A DNA stretch of 64,000 nucleotides. It comes from Xanthomonas theicola (GTDB lineage Bacteria; Pseudomonadota; Gammaproteobacteria; Xanthomonadales; Xanthomonadaceae). This document shows, one piece after another, positions 48,017 through 58,091 of the stretch (positions are counted from its first letter, which is position 1; every line of letters starts with the position of its first letter). Position numbers and translations under genes: made by a program. The stretch covers positions 536,001 through 600,000 of the forward strand of contig NZ_CP049017.1 in the NCBI RefSeq assembly GCF_014236795.1, read 5' to 3'. The notes under the pieces are model-generated. The model was given only the letters and a program-made list of their open reading frames with translations, was not told the origin of the DNA and ran no database searches.

Positions 48017-50896
48017 ATGACGCGTTCGCACCACCGCCACCAGCGCGCCCTGCTGGTGTGCCTGCTCGCCGCCGCCTGCCAGGCCGCCCTCGCGCAGCAG
48101 GCGGCGACGCCGTTGCCGCCCGCCGCCACGGACACCGACGGCACCGAGACCGCCGCCGCCGCGTCGCCGCCGGCTGGCGAGACCGCCAAGACCCTGGACA
48201 GCGTGGTCGTCACCGGCGTGCGCAAGGCCAACGCCGCGGCGATCGAGAGCAAGCGCGCGGCCACCAACATCACCGACGTGGTCAGTTCCACCGACGTGCG
48301 CGCGCTGCCGGACACCACCATCGTCGAGGCGCTGCGCCGCATTCCCGGCCTGTCGGTGCTGCCGGCGACCGACAACGAGCATCCGCGCGACGAGGCGGCC
48401 ACGCCGGTGCTGCGCGGCCTCGGCCCGTCCTACAACAACGTCACCATCGACGGCCTGACCGTGGCCTCGCCGGGCACGCCGAACGGTACGCTCGGCTCGA
48501 TCACCCGCGGCGTGCGCCTGGACATCCTGCCGGCCTCGATGGTCAGCGAACTGCAGGTGGTCAAGACCTTCACCCCCGACCTGGACCCCAACGCCACCGG
48601 CGGCGCGATCAACCTGCGCACGCGCAGCGCGTTCGAGAACGGCGGCAAGCCGTTCTTCACCAGCGAGGCCGCGCTGGGCCACGCCAACGACGTCGGCAAG
48701 CCGCGCGACCAGGACGATCCCGGCTACCGCCTCGGCGCCACCGGCAGCACCACCTTCGGCGGCGACCGCCAGTACGGCCTGACCCTGTCGGGCAACTACC
48801 AGACGCTGAGCAGCTACACCGAAACCCACATGACCACCGACACGGTGCACTACGGGTTCTACGACGCCAACGGCGTGCTGCAGAGCGGCAGCAACCTCGG
48901 CAACGGCTGGGCGGTGCCGCAGCAGGACAAGTACTGGTACGTGATGGACAAGCGCGACCGCTACGGCCTGACCGGCAAGTTCGAGGCGCGCCCCAGCGCC
49001 GACCTGCAGGCCTACGTCACCGCGGGCTACTACTATTTCAAGGACGACATGCAGCGCAACGAGCTGATCATCGATCCGCGCAACCGCAATCGCGTCTACA
49101 ACCAGACCGCGACCTCCGGCAGCTATCCGGCCGGCGACATCGAGGTCGGCTATTCCAACCAGGTCACCACCACCCGCACCAAGCTCGGCCAGGCCGGCAT
49201 GGAATGGCGTCCGGACGACCGGCAGGTGTTTTCCGCGCGCGGCTCGTGGTCGGATGCGACCTACGACGAGCCGATCCAGATGTTCAAGTACGTCACCGGC
49301 GCCTCGCGCCCGGCGGCGGTCGCGGTCGGCCAGACCGGGCCCGGCGTCACCGTCGTTCCCAGCGCCGACTACGCCTTCAGCTACGACACCTCGGCGCTGA
49401 ACCAGCGCTTCCCGGTGGCGCCGCAGGCGTACTCCGACTACGACAACTACAGCCTGTTGTACTGGCGCCCGGACTACAAGCGCAGCGCGCGCGACCGCAT
49501 CCTCACCGGGCGCCTGGACTACGGCTTCAACCAGGGCGAGCAGGACCGCGGCCTGGGCTTCGGCGCCGGCCTGGCGTACACCACCGACAAGCCGTCGTTC
49601 GACATCCATCGCGACGACTACGAGCCGAACCGCAGCGCGCCGGCACTGAACATCGCCGACGTGCTGGCACCGTCCAACGCGCCGCTGCGCTATCTGGGCC
49701 TGAACCTGATCACCATCGACCCGGACAAGGCCCGGCGCGTGCTGCAGTCCACGCCGCTGAGCGCGTTCAACAGCACCGACCAGTCGGCCTTCAGCAACCA
49801 GGACAACTTCAGCCATATCGAAAAGATCTTCGGCGCCTACGGCCTGGTCGGCTATCGCGCCGAGGCGTTCAACGTGGAGGCCGGCCTGCACTACGACGAC
49901 ACCGAGCAGTCCACCGTCGGCCGCCAGCGCCAGCTGGATACGGCCAGCGGCAAATACGTCTACGTCGATGCGCCGACCGATTCGCATTACGCCAACCTGC
50001 TGCCGTCGGCGATCATGACCTACCACCTCGGCGATCGCCTCGACCTGCGCGCCGGCGCCAGCCGCACGCTCGGCCGCCCGCCGTACGACGCCTACGCCGC
50101 GCGCACCTCGATCGGCTTCGTCAACAGCACCGACGCCGGCAATCCCAATGCGCAGGGCGTGACCGTGACCGTGGGCAATCCGGACATCAAGCCGCGCATC
50201 TCGACCAACCTGGACCTGTCGCTGGAATGGCGCCTGCCCGACGATGTCGACGGCATGCTCGCCGCGGCGGTGTTCAACAAGCGCATCCAGGACGAGATCT
50301 TCACCCTGTCGCGCACCGACCAGTTCAGCTTCAACGGCACCACCTATTCGAACGTGCTGATCAGCACCCCGGCCAACGCTTCCAGGGCGCACGTGCGCGG
50401 CCTGGAACTGAGCGCGGTGCTCAACACCTTGCTGCCCGGCGTGCCGGCGCTGTCCGGGTTGGGCGCCAGCGCCAACCTGGCGGTGCTCGACGGCGGCATG
50501 GACGTGCCGTACAGCGTCGGCAGCGCGCCGAAGGTGAGCCAGCGCCAGCGCAGCGTCGATCGCCTGGTCGGCCAGCCCGGCTACACCGCCAACGCCTCGC
50601 TGTTCTACAGCGTCGGCGGGCTGGAACTGCGCGCGGCCTACAACCGCCAGGGCAAGGCGTTGCGCGCCATCGTCAGCAACATCGACTGGCAGGACCTGTA
50701 CTGGTCGCCGCGCTCGCAGCTGGACCTGTCGGCGACCTACGCGATCAACAAGCAGGTCAGCGTGGTCGGCCAGGTCGGCAACATCACCCACAGCCGCATC
50801 ACCAGCGTGACCGGGCCGGGCCAGAACCTGTTGAAAGACACCTACTCGGTGCCGACCACCTACTGGTTCGGCATTCGCTTCACGCCTTCTCTTTAA
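48017..50896 (+). CDS. TonB-dependent receptor upstream of a glycerophosphodiesterase
   Basis: The 959-residue receptor has a signal peptide (LLVCLLAAACQAALAQ), the TonB box LDSVVVTGVRK, a plug with VVSSTDVRALPDTTIVEALR and TPVLRGLGPSYNNVTIDGL, and a C-terminal barrel ending in WFGIRFTPSL, without the usual terminal Phe. It belongs to the same large receptor group as the gene at 37089. AGGGAGA ten bases upstream is a strong ribosome site. The gene runs straight into a secreted GDPD 37 bp later, so uptake of glycerophosphodiester-derived compounds is a reasonable inference. Confidence 0.88.
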   Translation: MTRSHHRHQRALLVCLLAAACQAALAQQAATPLPPAATDTDGTETAAAASPPAGETAKTLDSVVVTGVRKANAAAIESKRAATNITDVVSSTDVRALPDTTIVEALRRIPGLSVLPATDNEHPRDEAATPVLRGLGPSYNNVTIDGLTVASPGTPNGTLGSITRGVRLDILPASMVSELQVVKTFTPDLDPNATGGAINLRTRSAFENGGKPFFTSEAALGHANDVGKPRDQDDPGYRLGATGSTTFGGDRQYGLTLSGNYQTLSSYTETHMTTDTVHYGFYDANGVLQSGSNLGNGWAVPQQDKYWYVMDKRDRYGLTGKFEARPSADLQAYVTAGYYYFKDDMQRNELIIDPRNRNRVYNQTATSGSYPAGDIEVGYSNQVTTTRTKLGQAGMEWRPDDRQVFSARGSWSDATYDEPIQMFKYVTGASRPAAVAVGQTGPGVTVVPSADYAFSYDTSALNQRFPVAPQAYSDYDNYSLLYWRPDYKRSARDRILTGRLDYGFNQGEQDRGLGFGAGLAYTTDKPSFDIHRDDYEPNRSAPALNIADVLAPSNAPLRYLGLNLITIDPDKARRVLQSTPLSAFNSTDQSAFSNQDNFSHIEKIFGAYGLVGYRAEAFNVEAGLHYDDTEQSTVGRQRQLDTASGKYVYVDAPTDSHYANLLPSAIMTYHLGDRLDLRAGASRTLGRPPYDAYAARTSIGFVNSTDAGNPNAQGVTVTVGNPDIKPRISTNLDLSLEWRLPDDVDGMLAAAVFNKRIQDEIFTLSRTDQFSFNGTTYSNVLISTPANASRAHVRGLELSAVLNTLLPGVPALSGLGASANLAVLDGGMDVPYSVGSAPKVSQRQRSVDRLVGQPGYTANASLFYSVGGLELRAAYNRQGKALRAIVSNIDWQDLYWSPRSQLDLSATYAINKQVSVVGQVGNITHSRITSVTGPGQNLLKDTYSVPTTYWFGIRFTPSL

Positions 50897-50933
50897 AAAC
50901 GTTTAATCCCTTAATCCTCGGATTCCTATTCCC

Positions 50934-51878
50934 ATGAAATCTTCCCTGTTGCCGCTCCTGCTGCTGGGCAGCGCCCTGGCCGGCTCCGCCGTCGCGGCGC
51001 CCGCCGGCAGTGCCGCCAGCCAGGCGCGTCTGGCCGACCCGGCCGGCGGCATCTTCGTCATCGCCCATCGCGGCTGCCACAATCCCGCGCCCGCGCACGG
51101 CTTTCCCGGCCATGCGCCGGAGAACTCGCTGGCCGGCCTGGAGCGCTGCGTGGCGATGGGCGTGGACATGCTCGAGACCGACATCCGCCGCGCCGCCGAC
51201 GGCACCCTGGTGATGTTCCACGACGCCAGCGTCGAGCGCACCACCGACGGCCGCGGCAAGGTCGCCGAGCTGACCTGGGCGCAGCTGTCGCGGCTGCGCC
51301 TGCGCGACGACGAGGGCGGCGCCGATGCGCCGCTCACCGATCAGCATCCGCTGACCCTGGAGCAGATGCTGGCCGCGGCCAAGGGTCGGATCCTGCTCAA
51401 TCTCGACGTCAAGGCGCCAATCTATTCGGAAGTGGCGGACGCGGTGCGGCGCGCCGGCATGCAGCGCCAGGTCGTGCTCAAGACCGAGGTCGGCGTGCGC
51501 AGCCAGCCGCTGGCGTCGCTGCCGCCGTTCGACCGGATCAACTTCACCCCGGTACTGCTCAATCCGCCGGGCAGCGACGACCTGCTGCAGACCGTGCGCA
51601 CCCAGATCGGCGGCAAGGTGCGTCCGGTCGCGATCGAACTGCCGCGGATGCGCGCCGAACAGCTGCCGGCGCTGGCCGCGCTGGCCAGGCAGCGGCACGT
51701 GCGGCTGCTGGTCAATACGCTCTGGCAGGGTTTCGTCGCCGGCTACGGCGGCGACGCCGACGCGCTGCGCGATCCGGATGCGGTATGGGGGCGGTTGTAC
51801 CGCGCCGGGATCGGCGCGTTCCAGACCGACGAACCGGAAGCCCTGCTGCACTACCGCGCCTCGCTCGAACGGCGCTGA
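50934..51878 (+). CDS. Glycerophosphodiester phosphodiesterase, exported
   Basis: The 314-residue protein has a signal peptide (SLLPLLLLGSALAGSAVAAP) and a GDPD TIM barrel. IFVIAHRGCHN carries the first catalytic His, HAPENSLAGLERCVAMGVD the metal Glu, LETDIRRAADGTLVMFHD the Glu, Asp and second His, and LLNLDVKAP another metal site. It hydrolyses glycerophosphodiesters to glycerol-3-phosphate and an alcohol, here in the periplasm. It forms an operon with the TonB receptor before it. An IS630 remnant follows directly. Confidence 0.92.
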   Translation: MKSSLLPLLLLGSALAGSAVAAPAGSAASQARLADPAGGIFVIAHRGCHNPAPAHGFPGHAPENSLAGLERCVAMGVDMLETDIRRAADGTLVMFHDASVERTTDGRGKVAELTWAQLSRLRLRDDEGGADAPLTDQHPLTLEQMLAAAKGRILLNLDVKAPIYSEVADAVRRAGMQRQVVLKTEVGVRSQPLASLPPFDRINFTPVLLNPPGSDDLLQTVRTQIGGKVRPVAIELPRMRAEQLPALAALARQRHVRLLVNTLWQGFVAGYGGDADALRDPDAVWGRLYRAGIGAFQTDEPEALLHYRASLERR

Positions 51879-51906
51879 GCGCGCGCGGCGCCCCGCGCGG
51901 CTGTCC

Positions 51907-52668
51907 TTATTGACCAGAAATACATGATCTTGAATCAAGCTGCATAGCGGACGCACCTGGCCGCGATTGGTCGCCGTCGACGTCACCGACCGGCCTTCGC
52001 GTCGGCTCGCCACGCGCCGCTCGGGCGTCTTGCCCATCGGTGCGTAGGAGCGGCCTCGTACATGGACCGAGCCCAGCCCCGTTTCCTCGCCCCACTGGAT
52101 TTGCGCGCCTTCGGTTTTTGCCCGGCGCGCCATCTCCGGGGACGTCTCGCTCCGCCATGCCTGCACCGCTTCCGTCGCTGCTCGCAGGCCCGCCTCATCG
52201 GCTTTTGCGGTGTGAAGCCCCAGCGCGCCGGATACAGGCCGACACCCTGCCATGTCAGCGTCAAACCGCATCGCGGCCGGATCAACGCCCGCACGGCATG
52301 TCGCGTCCAAAACGCGAACGACATCTTCGACTGGCCCTGCATCCGCTCGCGCACCAGGACGCGAAGGCCCACTCCCTGTTGCTGCGTCAGCGCGCAACCT
52401 CCATTCACCGAACGTCCGCCGGGTTCGTCGCGCAGGGCCGTCGCGCCTTCGAGCGCAGATCGCTTGCAGATGTCGAACACCCCCGTACGGGACAGGTCCG
52501 TCTGCTCGGCAATCTCTTCGTAGGTCCAGCCGCGCTTGCGCAGGGCGATCGCCTGCCGACGCCGCTCTTCCCGTGCCTCACGAGGAAGCGATCTCATCTC
52601 GCGTTTTCCATGTCCCCCACAGGAGAAGCGATTTCCAGATGTCAAGATCAACTATTTCGAATCAATAA
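51907..52668 (-). mobile_element. IS630-family element with internal deletion and frameshift
   Basis: The inverted ends TTATTGACCAGAAATACATGATCTTGA (left, 27 bp, given here in two parts TTATTGACCAGAAATA and CATGATCTTGA) and the complement of 52642-52668 match at about four of five positions. The transposase starts at 52598 (MRSLPREAREERRRQA, IALRKRGWTYEEIAEQTD) and shifts frame near 52230. It continues IQWGEETGLGSVHVRGRSY and then decays. At about 760 bp the element is shorter than a normal IS630, and the last catalytic part is missing. Confidence 0.8.
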
Positions 52669-52764
52669 TGGTCGGCGCGCGTCCGCCCGCGGACGCGGCG
52701 GTTTCGCTCAGGCATGGCGACATGCAGCCGTTTCAATGGGTTGCCGGGTTTCGCCGATTGGCAT

Positions 52765-54016
52765 GCAGCCTGCTCTGCAATGCCCATGGATATCGCGAAG
52801 TCTCCGCACCGTTCGCTGTGGCGCCACCGGCGCCGTTGGCTGGCGCCGGCCGCAGGTGCCGTCCTGCTGCTGGACGTGGCGCGCGGTGATTTCGTCGGAT
52901 CCGCCAGCGCGCGCGAAGTGCTGGAACTGGTCGGCATGCACCACCGCCACCGGCACTATCCGGGGCAGTTGTCCGGCGGCCAGCAGCCGCGCGTGGCAGT
53001 GGCGTGCGCGCCGGCCGGCAATCGGTCGATCCTGCTTGCCGACGAACCCGCCGGCAACCTCGACAGCCGCAACGGCGAGGCGGTGATGCAACTGCTGGAA
53101 CAACTGCACGACAACGGCGTCGCGCTGTGCATGGTCGCCCACGATGCGGCGTTCGCGCGGCGCGCGCAGCGCATCGTGCACATGCTCGACGGGCGCATCG
53201 TCGACGAGGACGCCTTCGAACGCGTGCGCCACGCACAGGACCTGGCGCTGCCGGCATGCGCCGCGGTGTCTTGGGCCGAAGCGTGGCAGTCCTGGCGCGC
53301 GCTGGCGCGCAGGCCCGGCTATTTGCTGCTGGCAGTGCCGATCCTGGCGCTGGGCGTGGCCGCTGCCAAGGCGGTTCGCGCTGCTCGACCAGGCGCTGCG
53401 GCAGCCGCTGTCGTTCCCGCAGGCGCAGCAACTGGCCACCCTGGGCGTGGCCGGCGGCGGCAACCGCAACCTCGCCGCGCCCGGCTACTACCCGCCGCTG
53501 CGGCGCATGCCGAGCCTGCCGGCGGCAGGCATCGTGCGCGGGTTTCCGGCGCCGACCAACATCGCTCGCGGCGATGCCGGCGAGGGGGTCCCGGCGATCA
53601 GCGCCGACGAGGGTTTCCCGCGCGCTTTCGGCCTGCCGATGGCGGCGGGGCGCAACGTCAGCGCCCAGGAAAGCCGGCCCAGCGGTCCGCAGGCGGTGAT
53701 CCTCGGCCATCGCTTCTGGCAACGCGATTCGGCGGCGACCCGGCGGCGGTGGGGCGCATGCTGCAGGTGCAGGGCACGCCGGTGCAGGTCGTCGGCGTGC
53801 TGTCGGCGCGACTTCCCCTCCGGCCGAGCCGTTCGACCTGATCCGCACCATGCAGCCGGATCTGGCTGCGACCAACCTGTCCACCCACGAGTTCGGCGTC
53901 GCGCGGCGGCGATCGAGGGCCTGCTGCGCGACAGCCCGCACATGAACGCGTGGCGGCGGGCGGGAGCTGCAGCAACAGCCGCCGAACGCATTGCCGTTCA
54001 GCCGCGACCAAGGGCC
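52765..54016 (+). pseudogene. MacB-like ABC transporter remnant (ATPase and permease parts)
   Basis: The first frame begins inside an ATPase, without Walker A: LVGMHHRHRHYPGQLSGGQQ (signature), ILLADEPAGNLDSRNGEAVM (Walker B) and LCMVAHDAAFARRAQRIVHM. It then enters a permease start (AWQSWRALARRPGYLLLAVP). A frameshift near 53375 changes to FALLDQALRQPLSFPQAQQL and VILGHRFWQRDSAA, the periplasmic part of a MacB_PCD domain. A second shift near 53730 ends readable similarity. The gene was an efflux or lipoprotein-type exporter. At least three lesions make it non-functional. Confidence 0.8.
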
Positions 54017-54069
54017 TGAGCCCCGCACCCGCCACGACCAACCCGCCCGAGGGCGCGCCAAAGCCGACC

Positions 54070-54642
54070 TCAGCGCTCGGCCACTGCCGCCTGGTTGCCG
54101 CCGAACTGGCGGCGCAGCCAGTCGTCGATGAGGCGCTTCTCGTAACGCAGCGGATCGTTGTTCAGGCCGATCGAACTGTTGAGCAGATAGCTGCTGTCGA
54201 GCAGCTTGCGTTCGCCCTGATCCAGCACCCGGCCGTCGGCGCCGTACAGCGTGAAGTTCAAGGCGATGCGCGGAGGGTAGATGTCGCGCATGACCCGCAC
54301 GTCGTTCCATTGCAGGCTGTGCCAGGGCTCGTAGTCGCCGGCGCGTTTGATGTCGGTCAGCTCCACGTCCAGCCGCTGTCCGGGGGCCAGTTGCTTGCCC
54401 GCGCGCTGCTGCAGGTAGTCGGCCAGTTCGCGTACCCAGTCGCCGCGCTGCGCTTCCCAGCGGTTGCGGCTGTAGCGCAGTTCGCTGAACGCGGCCGGAT
54501 CGGTCCAGCGCACCTGCACCGGATTGTCGCCCTCGGTGCTGCGAGCGGCTTGCGGGTCGGTGACAGTGCGGGTCGCGGCGCCGGCTCCACCCGCCAGCAG
54601 GCAGGCCAGGGCCAGCGCCGTCCAGGCGTATCGGATCTTCAT
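54070..54642 (-). CDS. DUF3016 family exported protein
   Basis: The 190-residue protein has a signal peptide (AWTALALACLLAGGAGAA) and the DUF3016 pattern: VQVRWTDPAAFSELRYSRNR, APGQRLDVELTDIKRAGDYEP and LLNSSIGLNNDPLRYEKRLID. The family is periplasmic and of unknown function. GGAG nine bases before the ATG at 54642 supports the start. The gene stands alone between the ABC remnant and an oppositely oriented hypothetical gene. Confidence 0.85.
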   Translation of the reverse strand: MKIRYAWTALALACLLAGGAGAATRTVTDPQAARSTEGDNPVQVRWTDPAAFSELRYSRNRWEAQRGDWVRELADYLQQRAGKQLAPGQRLDVELTDIKRAGDYEPWHSLQWNDVRVMRDIYPPRIALNFTLYGADGRVLDQGERKLLDSSYLLNSSIGLNNDPLRYEKRLIDDWLRRQFGGNQAAVAER

Positions 54643-54843
54643 GGCGGATCTCCACGGGGGCGGATCAGGCCAGTGTGTGCCTGCGCGCGTGCCGCCGCAA
54701 TCGCGCCGCCGCCCGGTGCCGCCGCCGTTCTTCGCCGGTTCATGGGCGCCCGCGGCAGGTGACATCCGGTTCACGCCGCGTCGCCGTGTGCTTCACGGCA
54801 CCCACGCGACCATGGCCGCCACACACCGTGATTCGGGGATCGC

Positions 54844-55314
54844 ATGAAGATGCCGTTGTTCCATCAAGCCCACGCGGTGTCCGACGTGCGCCTGCAGTTC
54901 ATCGACTGGGCCAAGCGGCACGGGCACAGTCCGGCGAGCGGCGCAGCCAGTTTCGTCGACCAGCAGGCGGACCTGGATGCCGCGGCGCGGCATCTGCGGC
55001 TGGCGCCGGGCGAGGACGTGCGCCAGGAATTGCGCCGCTACCTGGCTTCGCTCGGCGAGCAGCAGGACGTGGCGGTGCAGTTTCCGCCGATCTATGCCTA
55101 TCGCAATCGGCAGGGACAGGGTTTCCGCTATTCGCTGACCCTGGTGCTGGCCGAGAGCGGGGTCGAGTGGAAAGCCCGGGTCTGGACCGGCCTGGAGTAT
55201 CTGGGCCTGATCGTCGGCCGCGGCGCCGGCCCGCGTGCCAACTACACGCGCCTGGCACGGATGGCGGTGGAGCGCGAGCTGAGCAGCGACTGCCCCCGTT
55301 TCACGCTCGGCTAG
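54844..55314 (+). CDS. Hypothetical protein, 156 residues
   Basis: A soluble protein without signal peptide or membrane segment. Regular codon use and a length free of stops suggest a real gene. I recognise no domain. The middle part (FPPIYAYRNRQGQGFRYSLTLVLAESGVEWKA) alternates polar and hydrophobic residues like a beta sheet, and the first 70 residues look helical. It is probably a lineage-specific protein. Confidence 0.6.
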   Translation: MKMPLFHQAHAVSDVRLQFIDWAKRHGHSPASGAASFVDQQADLDAAARHLRLAPGEDVRQELRRYLASLGEQQDVAVQFPPIYAYRNRQGQGFRYSLTLVLAESGVEWKARVWTGLEYLGLIVGRGAGPRANYTRLARMAVERELSSDCPRFTLG

Positions 55315-55400
55315 GCTGAGGAAATCGCTCATGTCGTGCGCGATCGCACCGGAGGAAGCCGCCGCGCCCGAGCGGTCGGTGCCGGCCGCAATGCCGCCAG

Positions 55401-55583
55401 TTGGGCGTGGTGCGCGTGCAGCGGATGCTGGGCCAGTCGCCGCCGCCGCTGTGGCGCGAAGAGGCCGAACGCTGGCTGGAGGAGCAGACGCTGCGCAGCG
55501 CGCAGCTGACGCAGTGGGGCGTGTGTGCGGGGATCGCGCTGTCGCTGTTGGGCATTGTGCTGGTCCTCGCCCTCCTCTGGTGA
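55401..55583 (+). CDS. Small single-pass membrane protein
   Basis: The frame encodes about 60 residues from TTG at 55401, or 51 from ATG at 55428. A helical charged part (LWREEAERWLEEQTLRSAQL) is followed by one C-terminal membrane helix (VCAGIALSLLGIVLVLALLW). No family is recognised. It lies between the hypothetical gene and the hybrid kinase on the same strand. The arrangement is plausible for a real small gene, but the start is uncertain. Confidence 0.5.
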   Translation: MGVVRVQRMLGQSPPPLWREEAERWLEEQTLRSAQLTQWGVCAGIALSLLGIVLVLALLW

Positions 55584-55743
55584 ATGCCGCACCGCGTTGC
55601 CGCATGGCTTGACGTCGGCCGATCGGCTTAACAAGATGCGGGTTCCGTCTCGCCGTGCTGGATCCCGAGCAACCCTTATCGCGCCGTGGACGCGAATCGC
55701 GTCGCCGCATCCGCAGGCCGTTTTTTCCAGAGCAAACCCTGTC

Positions 55744-57738
55744 ATGCATGTCAGCACCGAATCCTCCTCTTCGTCGTGCACGCCTGACCTGCACTACCGC
55801 GAGATTTTCGACAAGATCGATTCCGGTTTCTGCGTGGTGCAGGTGCTGTTCGACGGGGAAGGGCGCGTGGCGGATTACGTGTTCCTGCAGGTCAACTTGG
55901 CCTTCGAACGCGAGACCGGCATGCGCGACGTGGTCGGCAGGCGCGTGCGCGAGCTGTCGCCGACCCAGGAAGAACACTGGTTTCGCATGTTCGGCGACGT
56001 GGCGCTGAGCGGGCGCTCGGCCAAGTTCGAGAACTACGCGGCCGCATTGGGCCGCTGGTGGGCGGTGGACGCGTTCCGGGTCGGCGCGCCGGAACAGCGA
56101 TTGGTCGCCATGCAGTTCCTCGACATCACCGAGCGCAAGCGCGTGGAGCGCGATCTGGCCGAAAGCGAGGCACGCTTCAGCGCGCTCGCCGAAGGCCTGC
56201 CGATGCCGGTATGGGTGCTGGACGCCACCGGCCAGCTGCGCTTCACCAACAGCGCCTATGCCGACTTCTTCGGCATCGGCGCGCAGGCCGACGGCACGCG
56301 GCCGGGTTGGGGCGAAGTGCTGCACCCGGAGGACGCCGGGGCGTTCGCATTCGAGTTGCGCGGCGCGCTGGACGAGCAGCGCAACCTGCGCGCGCTGGTG
56401 CGGGCGCGCCGCCACGACGGCGAGTGGCGCTGGATCGAGCTGACGGCGGTGCCGCGCTATGCGGCCGAAGGCGAATTCATCGGCCTGGCCGGCAGCAGCC
56501 AGGACGTCACCGAGCGCCGCGACATCGAGCTGGCCCGCGAGCAGTTGCTCGAATCGGAGCGCAGCGCGCGCGGTGCCGCCGAAAGCATGGCGCGGCTGAA
56601 GGACGAGTTTCTGGCCACGCTGTCGCACGAACTGCGTACTCCGCTGACCACCATCCTGGGCTGGAGCGACCTGCTGCTGCAGCGGCTGCCGCCTGGCGAT
56701 CCGAGCAGCAAGGGATTGTCGGTGATCGCCAGCAGCGCACGCGCGCAGCAGCGCCTGATCTCGGACATGCTCGACCTGAGCAGCATGCTGTTGGGCAAGG
56801 TGCAACTGGAAGTGGAAGCACTGGACCTGGCCGAGCAGGTGCACGAGGCGCTGCGTGCCCAGGAACCGGTGGCCGAAGGCAAGGACCAGATCCTGACCCT
56901 GCGCGCGCCGGCCCATCGGAGCCTGGTGCTGGGCGACGCCACGCGCCTGCAGCAGGTGTTCTGGAACCTGTTGTCGAACGCGATCAAGTTCACTCCGGCG
57001 CATGGCCGCATCGAGCTGGCGATCGACGTCGATGCCGACGGCGAGCACGCGACGGTGGCGGTGCGCGATTCCGGCGATGGTATTCCGCCGGAATTCCTGC
57101 CGCATCTGTTCGGCCGTTTCCGCCAGGCCGACGGCACCACCACGCGCCTGCACGACGGCCTGGGCCTGGGTCTGGCGATCGTGCAGCAGCTGGTGGAGAT
57201 GCACGGCGGCCAGGTCAGCGCGGCCAGCGACGGCCGCGGCTGCGGATCGGTGTTCACCGTGCGCCTGCCGCTGCACCGCGACGAGCCGGGCACGCGGCCG
57301 CTGCGCGAGGTGCGCGCCTTCGCGATGGCCGAGCGGGTGGTGGAAGCCCATGCGCTGAAGGGCATGCGCCTGCTGGCGGTGGAAGACCAGCCGGAGATGC
57401 TCGATTATCTGCGCCGCCTGCTCGAGGAGCAGGGAGCGGAAGTGGTCACGGCCAGCTCCGCCAGCGAGGCGCTGGAAGTGCTCGACGGGGGCCACCACCG
57501 CATCGACGTGATGCTCACCGACATCGGCATGCCGGGCATGGACGGCTACGGCCTGATCCGCACGATCCGCGAGAACATGGGTCTGCAGGCGGCCGAGCTG
57601 CCGGCCGTGGCGGTGACGGCGCTGGCGCGCGCCGACGACCGCCGCCGCGCGCTGCAGTGCGGCTTCCAGGAGCACCTGGCCAAGCCATACAGCGTGGCGC
57701 AACTGGTGTCGGCGGTGCGCTTCGCGCGCCAGCAGTAG
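55744..57738 (+). CDS. Hybrid sensor histidine kinase/response regulator with two PAS domains
   Basis: The 664-residue cytosolic protein has no membrane segment. PAS 1 (YREIFDKIDSGFCVVQVLFD, about residues 18-135) and PAS 2 (FSALAEGLPMPVWVLDATGQ, about 145-265) precede the kinase core. The H-box LSHELRTPLTTILGW has His about 295. The ATPase has N-box FWNLLSNAIKF, G1 DSGDGIPPEF and G2 GLGLGLAIVQQL. The receiver domain (about 540-660) has its phospho-acceptor Asp about 593 in MLTDIGMPGMDGYG and Lys in AKPYS. No partner regulator is adjacent, so the output is unknown. Confidence 0.93.
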   Translation: MHVSTESSSSSCTPDLHYREIFDKIDSGFCVVQVLFDGEGRVADYVFLQVNLAFERETGMRDVVGRRVRELSPTQEEHWFRMFGDVALSGRSAKFENYAAALGRWWAVDAFRVGAPEQRLVAMQFLDITERKRVERDLAESEARFSALAEGLPMPVWVLDATGQLRFTNSAYADFFGIGAQADGTRPGWGEVLHPEDAGAFAFELRGALDEQRNLRALVRARRHDGEWRWIELTAVPRYAAEGEFIGLAGSSQDVTERRDIELAREQLLESERSARGAAESMARLKDEFLATLSHELRTPLTTILGWSDLLLQRLPPGDPSSKGLSVIASSARAQQRLISDMLDLSSMLLGKVQLEVEALDLAEQVHEALRAQEPVAEGKDQILTLRAPAHRSLVLGDATRLQQVFWNLLSNAIKFTPAHGRIELAIDVDADGEHATVAVRDSGDGIPPEFLPHLFGRFRQADGTTTRLHDGLGLGLAIVQQLVEMHGGQVSAASDGRGCGSVFTVRLPLHRDEPGTRPLREVRAFAMAERVVEAHALKGMRLLAVEDQPEMLDYLRRLLEEQGAEVVTASSASEALEVLDGGHHRIDVMLTDIGMPGMDGYGLIRTIRENMGLQAAELPAVAVTALARADDRRRALQCGFQEHLAKPYSVAQLVSAVRFARQQ

Positions 57739-57803
57739 CCGTTTTCCGGGGTTTTCACGCCGCTGCCGCTAGGTTGCACGGGTTTCCCCGCTAGGAAACG
57801 CGC

Positions 57804-58091
57804 ATGGCCACGTACGCCGACGTGGTGCACACCGACCCCGCCGCGATCGCCGCGCTGCAGGCGTGGCTGCCGGCATTGCCGGAGCAGGCGCAGGTCCTGC
57901 TGCTGGACGACGGCAGCCGGGTCGGCGGCACGGTGTCGGTCCGTCCCACCTTGCAGACCTTTCGCGACCGCGAGGAGCGCGAAGGCATCAACGGCCTGCT
58001 GCGCCTGGACGATCCGCTGCATCCCGAACAGCAGCACTACGTCTGGCTGGACCGGATCGGCGAGGTACAACCGTTGGCGCCGGCGCCCTGA
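57804..58091 (+). CDS. DUF3247 family protein
   Basis: The 95-residue protein begins MATYADVVHTDPAAIAALQA. It matches the small DUF3247 family of Xanthomonas and relatives in length and in the blocks LLLDDGSRVGGTVSVRPTLQ and YVWLDRIGEVQPL. The pattern suggests a compact Sm-like beta barrel, but the function is unknown. It lies 65 bp after the hybrid kinase on the same strand. Confidence 0.8.
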   Translation: MATYADVVHTDPAAIAALQAWLPALPEQAQVLLLDDGSRVGGTVSVRPTLQTFRDREEREGINGLLRLDDPLHPEQQHYVWLDRIGEVQPLAPAP

